A stretch of DNA of 64,000 nt from Larimichthys crocea (taxonomy: Eukaryota > Chordata > Actinopteri > Sciaenidae), in contig NC_040013.1 of NCBI RefSeq assembly GCF_000972845.2, positions 9,636,061-9,700,060 on the forward strand. The letters are read 5' to 3'. A model generated the notes under the pieces. It saw only the letters and a program-made list of their open reading frames with translations. It was not told where the DNA came from and searched no databases. The translations under genes were made by a program, and so were the position numbers. Shown one piece after another: positions 22,196-37,200 of the stretch (the stretch's first letter is position 1; each line of letters opens with the position of its first letter).

Positions 22196-25126
22196 TTTAG
22201 GGGATACATGGGCTTCTATTGTTATCTTGCCACAGCAGTGGCGGTGTGGCTAATTGGGAGGCAGACACACAGAGGACATGGCGGGGAAAATGGGATGTTG
22301 CTCTGTCTCCATCTGATTCTGCCCTGTGTTTTTGGAGCAGGAGGCTGTTAAGGGATCCTCAGAGGCGTGTCCGCAGTCCCACGCTCTGGGCTGTAAACAC
22401 AGCTGAGTGCAGCACAATGTGCCGTTCTGACATTACAGACAGGTTGCAAACCACTTGCCAGGCCAGAAATCTCCACATCTATCAGCTTCAGGCAAGCATA
22501 CAGACAGAGTTTGGCACACACACCTTCCTGCCAAACACCCCCACCTCATAATTGAATCTGCTCTTGCACCATACTGTGCCCCGCGTGGCAGCTCTGCTCA
22601 TAAAATGGCCATGGAGAAAAACCCAGATGGTTTTCAGCAGGCAGATATAGTAGGGTGAGATGTTTCCTAATGCACAATGAAGCACCATGCAGTGTAAGTG
22701 CTTTGTCTCTGTAATTCTCCTGCTATGATATTGTTCAATGTTGTTATACAGAATTCTAATCTGTTTTCTTGTCTCATTTCTTTTTTGTCAGATGAACCTC
22801 TGTTGAAAGTCAAACAAAAGGTCTTTGATTTCAGACAGAGGTAGACAAAAGTTAGCTCTACACTTCTATTTATCATCTATTTGTCAGCTGGCAAAGCTGT
22901 CCCTTACTGTTTAGCTAATTAATGCAATTAATTAATGTTACCTTTATAAGTTGGTGTAAAACAATCTCCAGCTACCTTTTTGATTACTTAAAACCTTCTC
23001 TCTTAACAGACTGTAATATACACTTGATGGTATGGTTGGTAGTCATCTAGTTGCTAATGTTTGCAGCTTAGTATAGAGTAGTCAACACCCTTTAATACCT
23101 TTGAACGGAACAGAGTATCACTTTTACTACAGCCTCAAGAAAACCACTTGACAGACCTGCCGTGCCTAGTTACGGTTGCTAAGCTATGATTGGACAATTG
23201 CTATTCAGAGGAAGGGGGTTAATTGGATATTCTCTTTTTCTGTCCGGGCATCATGGGACTTTTCTACATTGAATAAATAAATAAATCAATAAATATAGTG
23301 ATGGAAAATTTGCCAGAGACGTGAGATAAATTGGGTTCTTTCCAATACAAATAGATTCATTTTGAGAATGTTCATGTGTCACTTTGTTCATACACACAGG
23401 AGTCTGTCTGAATCTGCGTTCAAAGTAATGAAGAAGATAAACGATAAAAGAAAGACAGGTGAAAGAATCATTAAACGTCTGAAAATGACATGCAAATGCA
23501 AGTGATTTTGTTTCTCTCCATGTTGGAATGTTTCTCTGGATTCATGAAGAATATTTCATGACTGAATATGAATGAATCATTTTAGTGTCAGTGTGTCTGT
23601 ATCAGCGGATTTGGGTCCGGGATTTGGATTTGTTTATTTGATTCCCCGCTGAGTTGTTATGTTGTCTGACAGGTACATGTACAAACTCTCTGAACCATGG
23701 GAGAATCATAGATGGTGTTGCAGATTTCCCTCTCACACTGCTTAAACCAGTGTCACACACACCACTAATGAATGCAAATTCTGCTTTTTTTCCCCCTACA
23801 TCCTCCAAGGTTTCTGCATGCTCCTCTGCAACTGACAACTTTTGTTACGTGTGAGTGACTGTATGTCAGTTCTGGTCATTGAATCTGAAGTGAACTCTCC
23901 TTAGAGAGGTCTTTGTACAGAGCAAAACTGGACACTGAACTTACCATTGTCTGCAAGTGCAAGTCTCTTTAGTTGATGGTTTTAGGAGCTCATTTAAAAT
24001 TCCCTCTGCTTTTTACTCAACTACTGAATAAATTCAACAATTTGAGCAATTAAATAGGAGGGAAATTCCTGTGGAATTAATAAGCATTTTAAGTTATTTA
24101 ATTGCAAGTTCTCCCAACTCAAAATCTGCATATTTCTGTCAAACCAGGAAAGGAAGTATGGCACAAATGAACAACAGCCTGTGCCAAGACCAGCCTTATC
24201 CTTTTTCCTGTGGTCTGACACTGAAAATCACACTTAATTATTAACACAGAGCTGCAGTCTCCTCAGAAACAGACCTTTTTCTATCACTTATGGCTGTATG
24301 AGAAATCACAGGATTGGAGGAAATGCACACAGAGACACAATTTTTATCTTTTTTTTATGTCTCATTTGAAGCCTGGCCCTTTCAGAAATTAGGCGTGAAA
24401 AAACTGTGAGCCTTTCTGAGAAAACACACGAGTTTGAGCGAGAAGAAGTGGAAGGTGTGTGCGCAACACATGTCTGTGCTAGTGGAGAGAGATGTACTAA
24501 TCCTGTAGGAACCCAATCAGAAATATTACTCTTGTACATGGTTAATCACTCAGACAGAACTTGCAATAATTAGTCTGCATGTGATCCATCTGAGCAGTGA
24601 GACCCCTGAGGAAAAAATAACAGAAAGCCACATTAAAAGATATTTAAATCTCTCATGATTCAAGCATCTAAAATCTAATATACCTTCATAATGAGAGAGT
24701 CTGTGCAAGTACTGTGAACCACTGAGAGAGATAACACCGTAGAAGACCGCTGAAGAGCATACCATTTAATAGCACCACTGTGACAATGATAAGGACTGAT
24801 ATACTGTAATACATCATAACAGTGACTGGAGCAATATATGTTTTATCTCTAATTTCTGTGCAGCTCTTTTCCAGGAGAACTCCTCCAGCAGACAGTGGTG
24901 TGTTTTTGAGTTTCAGAGACACTAAAGGTAAAATGGGTAAAATGTTTAACTAATAGATATCACCATGGAACTTCCCCAGTCAATTACTTGCATTAATAAT
25001 ATAAAATAATTATAAATCATTTCTTGTATTACAAGTTTTCTGACAATTAATATTTAAACGTACAAGTGAGGCATTATCTAATCAAGAATGTGCTAATTTA
25101 CATACATTTCTAGAACAGAAATCGAA
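22196..25126. other. Intergenic, no gene seen
   Basis: I find no coding exon or RNA gene on either strand. The part at about 23085-23210, ending in TACGGTTGCTAAGCTATGATTGGAC, resembles a fragment of a dispersed fish repeat, but it has no second copy in this window. Confidence 0.7.
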
Positions 25127-25218
25127 AAATTGGATGAAGCAGGTTAAAAATCCTTTCATTCATTCATCAATCAAATTGGATGAAGCAGGTTAAAAATCCT
25201 TTCATTCATTCATCAATC
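25127..25218. repeat. 46-bp exact tandem duplication
   Basis: Two identical head-to-tail copies (25127-25172 and 25173-25218) of a unit beginning AAATTGGATGAAGCAGG. The unit length happens to equal that of the duplication at 14725, but the sequences are unrelated. The unit itself ends in a small CATTCATTCAT run. Confidence 0.95.
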
Positions 25219-28200
25219 ATTTTATCTTTTTATCACTCCATGAAACATAAAATATAGTCAGCACCTGTAAAAAATCAATTGTTACCAAAAATGTTATAGA
25301 AATCAGTTAATGAATGATATATGAACAAATATTCATATAAAATTGGAACGTTTGTGCAGATAACTATTGGTATTTAGGGGAAATCTACAGACACAAATAG
25401 ACAAAGTGTAGTAAAATAAACACCTAAATGTGTATTTTAGAAATTTTCATTCCACTAGTCTGAAAGGAGACATGTTATGGAAACAAAATACTCCAGAATC
25501 TGAAACGTGACCAGCATGAAAAACAACATTTTTGCCCAGAATGTATCACCTTTTGTTGTTTGGAATAAATGAAGGGATTAGTGAGTATTTGGCAAGAAAA
25601 TGGTTGAACAGAAAAAAGTCAGTTAGGAGACTGCTGCAGTGCAGTGGCTGTGTTTACATTGTTATAGTCACTGTGATAAGTGATCAGGCTGACTTCAAGC
25701 GTTCTGATTGCTTCAAGCAGATGTTTTGTAGTGGAGGTGGCTTTACAAGATACTTTGATACTGAAATTATTATAGTTAAGTATTTTAGTATAGTAAAAGT
25801 AGAAAACACAAGTAGCTCGTCCCCATGTGATATCTCTGGAGCCTCTACATGTAGTTACATTTTTGAGGAGACAACATCAATTACACCGTAACCTGTTAAC
25901 GCAGAAATGTAGATCCAACCTTAATGTATCTAAAAAGGAAATTTAATTAAGCTGTTAAGCATATATATTATATATTAAATATGACAAGGACAAATAGTTA
26001 AATACATTACAGAGACATTATTTTAGCGAACTTTGAAGGCACACATGACCTTTAAAATGTTGGCCATGGCCATGGTATAGTTTACAAATGCATATTCAAA
26101 TATGCAAAATTGTCTGTGATGCATAGACAAAGACAGCACACTTCAAATGCCAAATTGTGACATCAGAAGAAACCCCCCCTGATGATGGTTAAGGAAGGAA
26201 GGGAATGTTGAAGATCTGGATGTGATGAAGAGAAGACTTCTGATGAGCTCAGCCTGGGTACATACACATGATGAAGTGAGGGTGAATGGGGTGGAGGAGG
26301 GCGGCAACGATTTCGCACTGAAGTGACAGCTGATAGCAGCAGATTTAAAGTTTGACACGGCTGATGGAGAATGTGGCAAAAAGTGGTTGGGTACCTGTCC
26401 TATAGTCAGCTGATTAATAAGGAGAGAGAGAGAATTGAGAATGAATGAGGCATAAAGACAGTCTACCTGATTGAGCTCGTCCTGAGCTTCACAACAAGTG
26501 TTCATGTCAGTCTGCTCTAAAATGATTTTCTCAAAGGCAATCGCTTTAAAAGCTTAAGCTTGCTTCTCTGCCCAAAAACCGTCAGAGTAATAAGATCAAA
26601 GCCGAGGGGATCTCTGTGTGACACACCATCACATCTCTTTAAGAAGATTTACAGTATCCATGTTCCTTTGTGAAACATCACTGTCAAGCCTTAAACAACA
26701 GTAATGACAATGTTTCTGAAAAAAGAAAGGGTTTGGTTTGTTTTGAGCGAAGAGGTGCTTTGTTCTGCTACCTCACAAGTGTACTGCCAAGAGAAATGGG
26801 AAACCCTTTTTTTTAGTAAGCAGTGCAACCAGCAGCAGAAACAACCGAGAATTGATTATTACTTTGATGTCCAAGCTGGAAAAACATATTGTTAGTAATT
26901 CTTCCAGGGAGAGTTCCTCTATAGATCTATAGGGCAGTATTTCCTCCAAGAAACCCAGACTCTGGTTCACCTTGTAGCATTCCTAGGGGACGTGGCTGTC
27001 ACTGGAAAGCTGAAATATCATGCCAGCCTTACCATCCTTCCTACTTAGTCTCAAAAACAGGCAGGTACCACACCAGGGGGAGACAGGATCGATAGATCTG
27101 ATGGATGAAGCTGGCTCCCTTTAGGAGAAGGACTTGGGGAAGGGGAGAAAAGTAATGAGAGCTCCTCTGAGCGATGGGGAGGTTTTTGGCATGGGAGGCT
27201 GGGTGCAGGGTCCTCTTTCCTTTCACTCGTGCTGCTAGTCTGGCCTAATGAGACTTAGAAGAGCTCCTGTCCTAGGGAGAAAGGTGGTGATGTGAGATGC
27301 TGCTTCTCAGCAGCTGTCTGTCTGTCAGTCTGTCTAGACAAGTCTGCACCCACAGAGAACAAGGAACATGAGAGAAGACATACCAGCACAGTGTGAAGTT
27401 CAAGTTTTGAATCCAGGACTGCTGGTTGTTTTATCTTCTGAGCAAGAGATCTGTAGCCACTGGCTGCTCCAGGTCTGAAACAGTCCTGATTGATGTTTAA
27501 GGCTGCACAAATCAATATGTTTTATATCAAAAAAAGTACGAATGTGAAAGGGGTTGCTTGTAGCAATGAACTCACATGAAGATTTCAGCAGTTCTGCTGT
27601 TTCCATCCATAATATGGACTCTCAGCTCATTGTTTTGGTTCTGTGGTTCTCCTGTTTTATTTAACAATCACTGCTCCCATCAACCTTGTTTCAATTTCTA
27701 AAACTCATAATATGCTACCTGCCCAGCACCTAACAGCAGACAGACAAGTTAGTGACTAGCTGTCATAACCTAACTGAGCATTTAGGAGTTTAAGAGCCAG
27801 ATACCATTACCTGTTAAACTATTAACCATAAATGTCATGGTTTTGTAACCTCAGCTACACTGAGAGTTTCTGTCATTTACAATCAGTGAAACAGAGGTGA
27901 GTCAAGACTTGGCAACAAAGCCTGTAATCCCCTCAGGACATAACACCTGCATGAGAGATGTGTTGTGAAATAAATGAATGCATTAAACTGTGAAACCAGA
28001 AATTTTCCTCAGACTATAATCGTACTTGCTGTATTAGTGAACCCACAAATACAGATTTAAGGATCTGAAAGATTTTGAACCACTGTATTACGTAGGGTAT
28101 GAACCATGTGGGGTTTTCTGTGGGCCTGTACTAATGCTGCTTGTTTTTACTCTTAAGTTATAAATCTTTAAAATGATATTCCACCCAAAGTCAATTTATT

Positions 28201-31200
28201 TATCAAACATTAGCCTCTGCTATAGTCTGATCCCTCATGAAAAGCAGCTCTGTTTATTTCTCTACCTACATTTTCACAGTGTGAAAATCTGCAGCATCTT
28301 TACCACTTCACTGCTCCATTGAGCACTTACATGTTATATGCTTAGTGTAGTTTCAGTCATCATTTTGCTGTAATATGGCTAAATGCAGTGCTCTCAGGTA
28401 CCGCTGTCCTACAACTAAATGTGCTAAATTCTATTGACAGATAAAATGCCATTGCAGGTTTTACAGATTCCTTCTAAGGAGCAAGAAACTCCATCCTGTT
28501 TGATAAATTAAAAGGTCACTATTGGACCGATGTATTATCAGTGTAGGAGCCATGTTATTGCATTATGTGATAATAGTACTCCCACATCACTATTCTGCCA
28601 TATATTTTATAAACTCCTTGCCTGACCGCTGTGACCTCGTATTAATGTTGTTGATGTGAGAACTTTTGACACATCACTCGGTTCATGTTGCCTATCCAGC
28701 TGAAAGGAGTCACTGTCTGGGTGCTGATATGAAGATGGAAAGTCTCAATGTGAACAGTATACAACCTTGGTGTGAGTAAAAATATTTAAAGACTTATCAA
28801 CCAATTAGTATGATAAAGACTCATGTCACAAGTGTGCACACATGTAGAACTCAGTAAATTTGACAAGAGCTCAACACTATTTATAGCAATTTAGCCTTGA
28901 GTGGTGCAACATTTTAATAAATGTGTCAAGAGCAGCTATATGGGCCCTCTTAAACTTTGCCATCCTTTTCAACATGAACACGCTAATGCAAGAAACAGAT
29001 GATAAAGAGCAGCCCAAGGACATTAGTGCCATTTGGAATTTAAAATGGATGCAGGGTGAAAAAGAGAGGAAGAAATGGACAATGACAGAGAAAACAGACA
29101 GTGATGTGAGTATTCCTGTAGGGCAGGATGTATATCTATAAAAGATGCAGGCTGTAACACACATCAGAGAGTAGATGCCTGTTGGAATATGCAGCACTGC
29201 TCCACCAACAACACGAAGTACTTCAGAAATGTTTTGCTGTTTCACAGGAACACTTGTCCCTGGATGTATTATTTATCATATTGTACAGCTACAAATGTTT
29301 GGAATTACAGCTGCCTACGTCTGCGTGACAGTCACTCGGTATGAATTATCCAAATGAAATGGAAGTGGTAAACCTAGATAAGCAGACTTACAGCTACAGG
29401 AGACAAGATAAATTTAAATGGAAACATCAAAATTCATCACAGAGTTTGAAAGGGGATTAAAACTGCACACTGTATCGATTCATGACACCAAGAAAAGCAC
29501 AGCAGTTAAGTTAAAAAATGTGTATGTGTAGTGGATGTTTGGAGATTTGCTCTTGAGGTTCAGTATATTTACAGAAAGTCTCTGATTTGACCTCAGGCAA
29601 TCTCTTAAGAAACACTGGATTTTGTTTGGAGGTAGTTTTCTTTTCTTTGGGATCCAAGAAAAACTTTAAATCTGAATTTATGGCTTACAAAGAGGAATAT
29701 AGTACTTCAAGTGCTATAAAACTAAAAGAGAATTGCTTCAAACCAGGTTTATTTACCTAATTTAGGCAAGTTAGATTTAATCATCATGGGTGTTTTTTTG
29801 TCCTGCAGTGACTCCTCTTCGTATATTAGTTTGCTCCAATGACTTTCACAGCTGTATAAATAGCCACAGGGGCACTGAAATGAAAGAAACACTGACTGTT
29901 AGCGTGATCTGTCAGAACTGGTGGAGGAGGTGAAAGCCTCCTCAGTCAACAGAGGAAACAGAGACGTGCCCACTGAATGAATCAATTGAATAGAGTAGCA
30001 CTTAACATATATAGATTATTTATAGATAGATTACAGTAGTCAAACACATGAGTGTAATGCATATCATAAACCAGCATAATCGAAATTAACCCGAGTGTAA
30101 CCTCATGGTCACATACCGTATCATAAACTAGTTGCCAGTCACGCTTACAAATGAATCCAGGTGTTTAATAAACACTACATGCAATGGTTATTTTGTTGTA
30201 GCCAAGGCGTTTATTGCCATTTTTGTCTAGTTTTAATGTAGGCATATTCATAAAGGAAAGCCTATTAAGTATTACACATAACATTTAACAAAAAAAAAAA
30301 GGAACATCTGGAGATACAGAGTTTCTATAAAGCCTTAACATAAAGACAGGCTGCTGAATTTAGAAGCATTTAGTTCTGATTTCTTTGTTCAGTTCGATCT
30401 CCCAACAAGCCGATAAGACCTTCATTTTATCTTGAATAATACGTTTCCTTCTGACTTCTATATTTTCCTGAATCTATGCCATGAGTGTTATTAAAGATGT
30501 TTGTCTGTAATTACTTAATAATTCAATGCTGTGTTTGATATGAGGAGATTGCGCACACATGAACCTTCACTTGGTTCTTACTGCATCATAGTCCAAATTA
30601 AATGGGCTTTTAATGACACAGTGTCTAATAAATAAGTGGAAGCGTAGAGTGGATCTCAACATATATCCATCAATAAGCTGCTTAGCATGATAGCATGCAT
30701 ATATGATACTGTGTGTATGTCTATATATTATTTTAAACTGTAGACCAGCTACAGGCATGGCAACTATTAAATGGGTTGGAATGAAATTTGGTACATTCAT
30801 GTTCAGACTGATGATGGGGCTTTTCATTGAGTCCTAAAAAAAGTTGTGTGTCACAATGACAAAAGACAAGACCAGAAAACAGAATAATGATGATGTATGC
30901 TGATAAATGAATAGGGCATTAGTGCTTTTGCTTTGGTCAGTGACATCTAATCATTGTTTGGTAATTTATTTTAAAAAAGGACGGCAACAGTACACGAGAC
31001 AGTATTGTTTCTGAGTGGTCTCTGATTGTCCCTTGTGCTTTATCACTTTGAATCTCCAATAAACATTTGTTCTGTTAGAATAGAAGTAATCAGGTTATGT
31101 TTATCTTTTTAAGATTCCCAAAACATGAACATTTTATTGTCCATTGATGCAACTTCTAAAGCTCCGAGGAGCTTTGAGGACAGAATTTCTTTAAAGTACC

Positions 31201-34200
31201 TCACTTTGACCCCCTTCAAATATCTGCAGCAACATAAAAAATAAAGCATTTTGTCCTCAAACCTTGCTGACCTTGTCCAGTCTGGAACATCATAACATTA
31301 TGAATTAAGGCCATGGCAGTTTCAAGGGCAGTACAAGCAAACAGCAAACATGCAGTGGCACCAAGAGTTGAGGTCTTTGAGGTTTATTAATATACAGCTG
31401 GCGGATTAATAATATACAGCTGGCAGAGGGACAGTGGAGAGAACTGCCATATCCTTCTCTACAGCCGGCCCACTGCAGAGCCATGAGGTCACTTTGTTGT
31501 GTCTCCCCGGGAGGTTTCCAAAAGCAGCCATTCCTCCCGCAGTGTAGGAAGTGAACTTGAGGAGCCCTTTGTAAACACCCAAGGGAATCTGTCTCTGTGT
31601 GACCCTGAGGTCATGGACACGGTGGGGACTGCTACGACTGATCTCTACCTCTGCCTGAAAATCAGTCATCCTATTTTTTTTTTTTTCCATTTCTGTTTCT
31701 ATTTGCAATTTTTTCCAAAACCTTTTGCTCGTATCTTCCACTGAGCTTCATTTGTTACAAAGTGATAGGGGGAAAGAAATTTCTGAATTGAAAACATGTA
31801 AAAACTATTTCAGGCGAGAACACACATACACACATATGTGGCTCATTATTGAGGCAGGATCTAATTAATTTTGCATCCAAAAGAAGTTGCATCTGATTTG
31901 GGAATTATCTGCAGGAGGAAAAATGGTCGAATTGCAGCTTCTGTGTTTTTCTCATTTATTCTTGCAGCATATGTACAAATGTTGTATAGAAATCAATTGA
32001 ACCCTCCAGCATTCATGAACTGTCAACCCCAGTGAACATCTTGTTATTGGTGATAAGGGAAATCCAGGAAAAAGAGCATGAAGAGTCGCCTTGGGAGTCT
32101 TAGCTATGCTGCCTCCCCTTTGTTTTTGTTGCCATGGCGCTGGCTCATCCATTCCTCACATTTCTCCCCGGCATTTCACAGTCAAGATAGTGTTACTATT
32201 ACTCACACTCTGTAAGACCTCCCCCTTACACGACTCCAGTACACCAGAGTGCCCCATCAGCACCACCGTGCCATCTGCAGGCACAAAGCTCAGAGCAAAC
32301 CCACTGGGTTTATCTGTCACTGAGCAAGCTGCAGGACAGGTAAGGTGGCGGGGTGAAAAATAACCTTCTGGCTGGTTGCACTGAAGAGCCAGAAAAAGAG
32401 GAATCCCCATGAGTAAAGAGGATGAATTGAAAAAGAGAGGTGTATCGTTCTGTTTCTTTTTGATGGGTGCACTCTTTTCCGCGGCCTGCTGCTTGTGGGT
32501 GTCTCTGTCTGTGTGTGTGTAATGTTTTTGACAAAACAATCAGGGAAGCTATAATAGCTCATTGTGTGACGGCTCCCTGGCTAGGTCAACAATAAGACTC
32601 TGTGATGTCTGATATGGACGCCATAAATGCAGAGGAAATGATACGGAGAAACAGTACATCTTTCAGTTCTATTTTTTTTTCTCTCTATTCATGCATAAAT
32701 GCATTAAATGCTATAATGAGGAAATTAGGTTTGAGGTTTGGCAGCACCTGTAAGGTAAAATTTTGATGAGAAAATGGTTTGCTGCTAAAAAGGTGTCCTG
32801 TTACTGCCATTCACTGCCGTGGCAGCTTTGCCAAAAATAGTCTTGTCGTCTCCTTCCATCCATCAGCGATGTGGTTGACTGCTTCGCTATAAGCAATTAC
32901 CGCTCCAATTGGGCTTAATGACACTGAGAGGGAGGCAGATCTGCAGCTTGGGGAGCAGCTACGTGCTATTTATAAATCTTTTGAAAAGACACCTGACGCT
33001 GCTCCATCAAAGCTGTCGGGCTTCAGCGACAGTACCTTGGTCCTGTTTGCCATCCAATGATTGGCTCAGGTGTTTTTCTACCACACCATGACCCATTTCT
33101 GTAACCGGTGGACCTGAACATGTGTGGAGTCAACCAACAGGAGGACAGTTATCATCGTCATCATGTGTTTCTGCAGCATCACTCTGAAAGACAGCTCAGG
33201 AAGAAGCGCTTACCTACAGTTCTTCTAAACTGGATCGGGTTTTCCCACAGCATGCCATGCAAACCAAATTTAAATTCATGCTCGAATTTCATTCAGCTAA
33301 TTGTTCTCTTATTAAGGATATTCCCTTGTTCGGGATGTGTCATCCATCTTTATCCGTCACAGCTCACTCCAGCGTGGTGGCACATGACAGCTTTAGCATG
33401 AGTATCCACAAACTGATTGATATCTCCATTGGCATCCCCACTCAGGGGTAATGGAACTGAATGACAGCACGTGCATAATGTCGCCCAGGCACTGCATGCT
33501 ACATTAGCTACATACCAGTGGAGGTTTAGCCAGAAGCACAGCACCACTTCCTCTCCCCGTCCCACAGGACATATTTTGGCAGCTACCTTTAACATGATCA
33601 TACCTGCACTTGTATTTTTTATGAATATGCTTTGTGGAAGGTGTTGTGACGATTCAGCCAGCTAGGGTCGGAACAATTCTCTTATTATGTTTTGGTTATG
33701 GGAGTGTGGTGTTCATAAAGCTCAAAATCCTTTTGTGGTAACGGTTTGTCATATTAAACTAAAACCAAAAAATCAATATTTTATATTAAGAGAGGTCTAT
33801 TGTAGTGACAGACCCACAGAGAGTAATTACCTGACCCTGTAGCTGCACTCAGCATTTTAAGGTCTTTCAGTGTATTGTTTTGGGTTTTTTTACGTGCTGC
33901 AACTTTAATGTTTGGGTCGACCTCATTCCCAGCAGCATCAGGCAGCTGTTTTTAGCACAAACCCCAGCTAAACCCACTGGAAAGAAAGTTAATAATGGAC
34001 TCATAAGGTGACCAGAAGGATAATGTTACTGAAGTTAATGCGTTTTTTAGTTGTAAGGTGCATGCATATGATATTGTAATCATATTGCCCTGGTGTTGTT
34101 TTCCTCATATAACAATGGTTGAAATGTAAGTCACGCAATTAAACCAGCCTTTTAAATAAGACGTTCTTTTTCATTATGCTGTAATTATATTGTAGCTATG

Positions 34201-37200
34201 TGACTTTTGTACTTGTACCTTATTAATCATCAAATCTGGTCAAAGTGAACATGGAAACAAGAAACATATTTAATAATTAAGTGACAATTCATATTACTGT
34301 CTGCAATTCTTTAAACGTTTGTAATTAGCTTGAAGGTATGAAAAACAGCGGAAATACAGACGAGGTAGGGCTGGATCATTTATTATCATATGGTAACGAT
34401 TATAGAAACATGTCCAAGGAGACTGTCTTTTTGAATACATTGAAATTAATGTTTCTTGCACATGTAAATCATTATCATATTGGGTAAATTCAGATTCCTG
34501 CTTGACCATTAAATCCACAACAGACTGCAGATTTCAGATTTTCCAATATGTTCAAAGGACTGCTTCTTGTCTTTCACACTTCCAGTTCACACACTCCAAT
34601 TCTCTCTGCCAATTACACGTTGCGTTTCACCCACGCACTTTATCTGGAATCAACTGCCAACCGGTCACACTGCTATGTTATTAGCAGTCCAGTGTATTTT
34701 GTCTGAATCCAGGCACATTTAGTAGAGTGGCATAAGACATGATTTGGAAGACCCGTTCTGTGACATACCAGCACAATGACACTGTGGCATTTAGTTGGAA
34801 AAATGAGTGCAGCTCTGGAAGCCTTCTTATGGTAAGTCTTAGCTTGCTGCAGGAGAACAGGGGCTGTATCTCATTGGTCATAAAGACATTGAATCAAAGG
34901 AATAGGAAGTAAAAAGACTGTTTACAAATGTGAGTCTGGTCCTGCCACACTTGTAAAAGATAACATTACAGAGCTCAAAGAACACCCGGCTTCGGAAGAT
35001 AATGGAAGGTGACTTTTACAAATGTGAAGAGGTGGCCTTTTCAGAAGGCATTTCATCAAGTGTGGCCATGGAACGCTGATTGCCCGAGCCACTAGTGCAT
35101 GTAATTTTTTCTATCTGGAGTCCAAATGGCACTGCCAGTAATTAATCCAGATATACATAAAACTGATATTTGTAACATGATGATTCTCTGTCTGTGCCAA
35201 AAGGAAAGCTTGGCTCCTTTTTTGGACTAAAAATATTCCCCACATTCAGTGGAGGCACTAAATGATGGATGTCCCTAAAAACCAACATAGACAGTATTTT
35301 TCTCACATGGTCTCAAGCTCGCTGTAGTGCATTCATATAATATACAATGAAATTCATTTTTAAGCCGTTGACAGGCTTCCATATGGAGCTGATTTAAACA
35401 ATATCAAAAACATAACCATGTAATGTATTTACCAAATGTTGACAGCTTATTTGTTTATATCTTTAATCAGACTATATTTTTCCACACAGCCCTTTTGACT
35501 GCAGATCATTTTTAATACTTTTACACTGTAGAATGAGCAGACTAATTATCTGCCTTACAATGTGGGCCTGACAGACGTCAAAGCAAGGCTGGAGACTAAT
35601 CTGACTGGTCGGTCTAGACCAATCGTAAGTCTGATACCTGCTTTGTGAATGCAGCCTATATGTGCTGCTATCAGACACTGAGAATGTAAACAATTTGTGA
35701 CAAGACTTTGTCACTACGTAACGTTCTCAGATAATCAGATATCTTTTTTTTTATTGTGAAGAGACTTGTGTATACTGACACAATGATTTTTATTTGTTGT
35801 AGTAAAATACTTCAAACTGTTCATTGCTAACTGCAAGACATATTTCTTTCAAGCAGGGATAAATCTTGCTTTGATTTTGTTGGTTGAGCCTCATTAGTCC
35901 ATCATTAGTCACCGTTTTGACAGGCATAGTTCAAAAGACCTCCTGTGACTTCAGCTACTGAGGAACAGCAGGTAAAAAATCTTCCATCCAGAACTGAATG
36001 TGAACTGGTTGTGCATGTCATTGGTAAGTTATAGTGTTTAACCATTCATTAAAAATTGTGGTAATTTAATAAATTTCTGATTCATAATTTAATTAGACAA
36101 ATCTGACTATGTGTACTGTGTGCAACAGTTCATGGAGACAGCCAACAATAAATACAATTCATTTTTGTTTTCTTTTCTTTTGTGACTAAACATTTGTAAA
36201 TATTTCATAAATGCTTTGTGCTATAGCTTTAGTCAGGTCTTAACATGTTGTTAACACTAACAAGGCGGACTCATGATTTGCTATATCAGCATTTTTTTTT
36301 ACTGAATAATTGCTCTGTTTTTGGTTTTAATCAAAATCATCATATGAAACATTACAAACTAAAAACCTCCAACATTCCTCTGTCTAGCCTTATTCTTGGC
36401 TCCCTCTGTGTTGCAGACTTGGAGAATGCATTGACCCCTCAACCTGTGTTCCTGCAGACCACTGAGAGAGTACGGTGATGCCCCCTGGACAGAGTGCTGG
36501 ATGGAATAAACCTCTATGCAGCACAAAAAAAAACACACACACATAAGAGAGCTCACTTTTTTTGCTGAGTGAATCATATTCCATTTCCACAGGGAATTGG
36601 TCATTCTGGTGAGTGTGCAGGTTGGAGTTCACTGAATCAAGATTAAATTAGTTTTAACATAAATAGGAAGTTGGCGCAATACCAGGTGCTAAAACTGCTG
36701 TAATTGGTGAAAATTCATTTGATTGACATGAATGCTTGGTATGTTCTTTCCGCTCATCACGCTGTTGGTGGATTAGTCCTGAGGCAGGACTGTGCTGCCT
36801 GTGACCCATTAACACTGCAGAAGGTCAATGCACCACTGGTGGCAATGGCAACACTTATGTATTGTTGCTCAACACTTTCCCAGGGGCAGGTAGACATGAA
36901 GAAAGCAGCCTGTATGATATATAGGCTATCCTGGTTGTGCTGACAACTCTGGATGTTTGTCCCATAATACAGTATATTCTGTATCTATGTTTAGTCCCAA
37001 AAGACACTGTGTCTAGCATTTATTACTGTATATTCTCTAGAGTATGCTACACTGTGTGGATTTAAAGCTGCCATGTGTGAAATTATCTTCCCCTCAGTGC
37101 AATAATTCTATAGACAACGGCTAAATAAGCACCCAAACCAGCCACTATTTAAACCATTAAAGCACATTATAATCCATAATCCACTCTAATGACAATAACT

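Noticed and set aside
28877..29245. 122-codon - strand frame overlapping a 72-codon + strand frame
   Set aside because: There is no recognisable domain, splice signal or homology on either strand; overlapping chance frames are sufficient.
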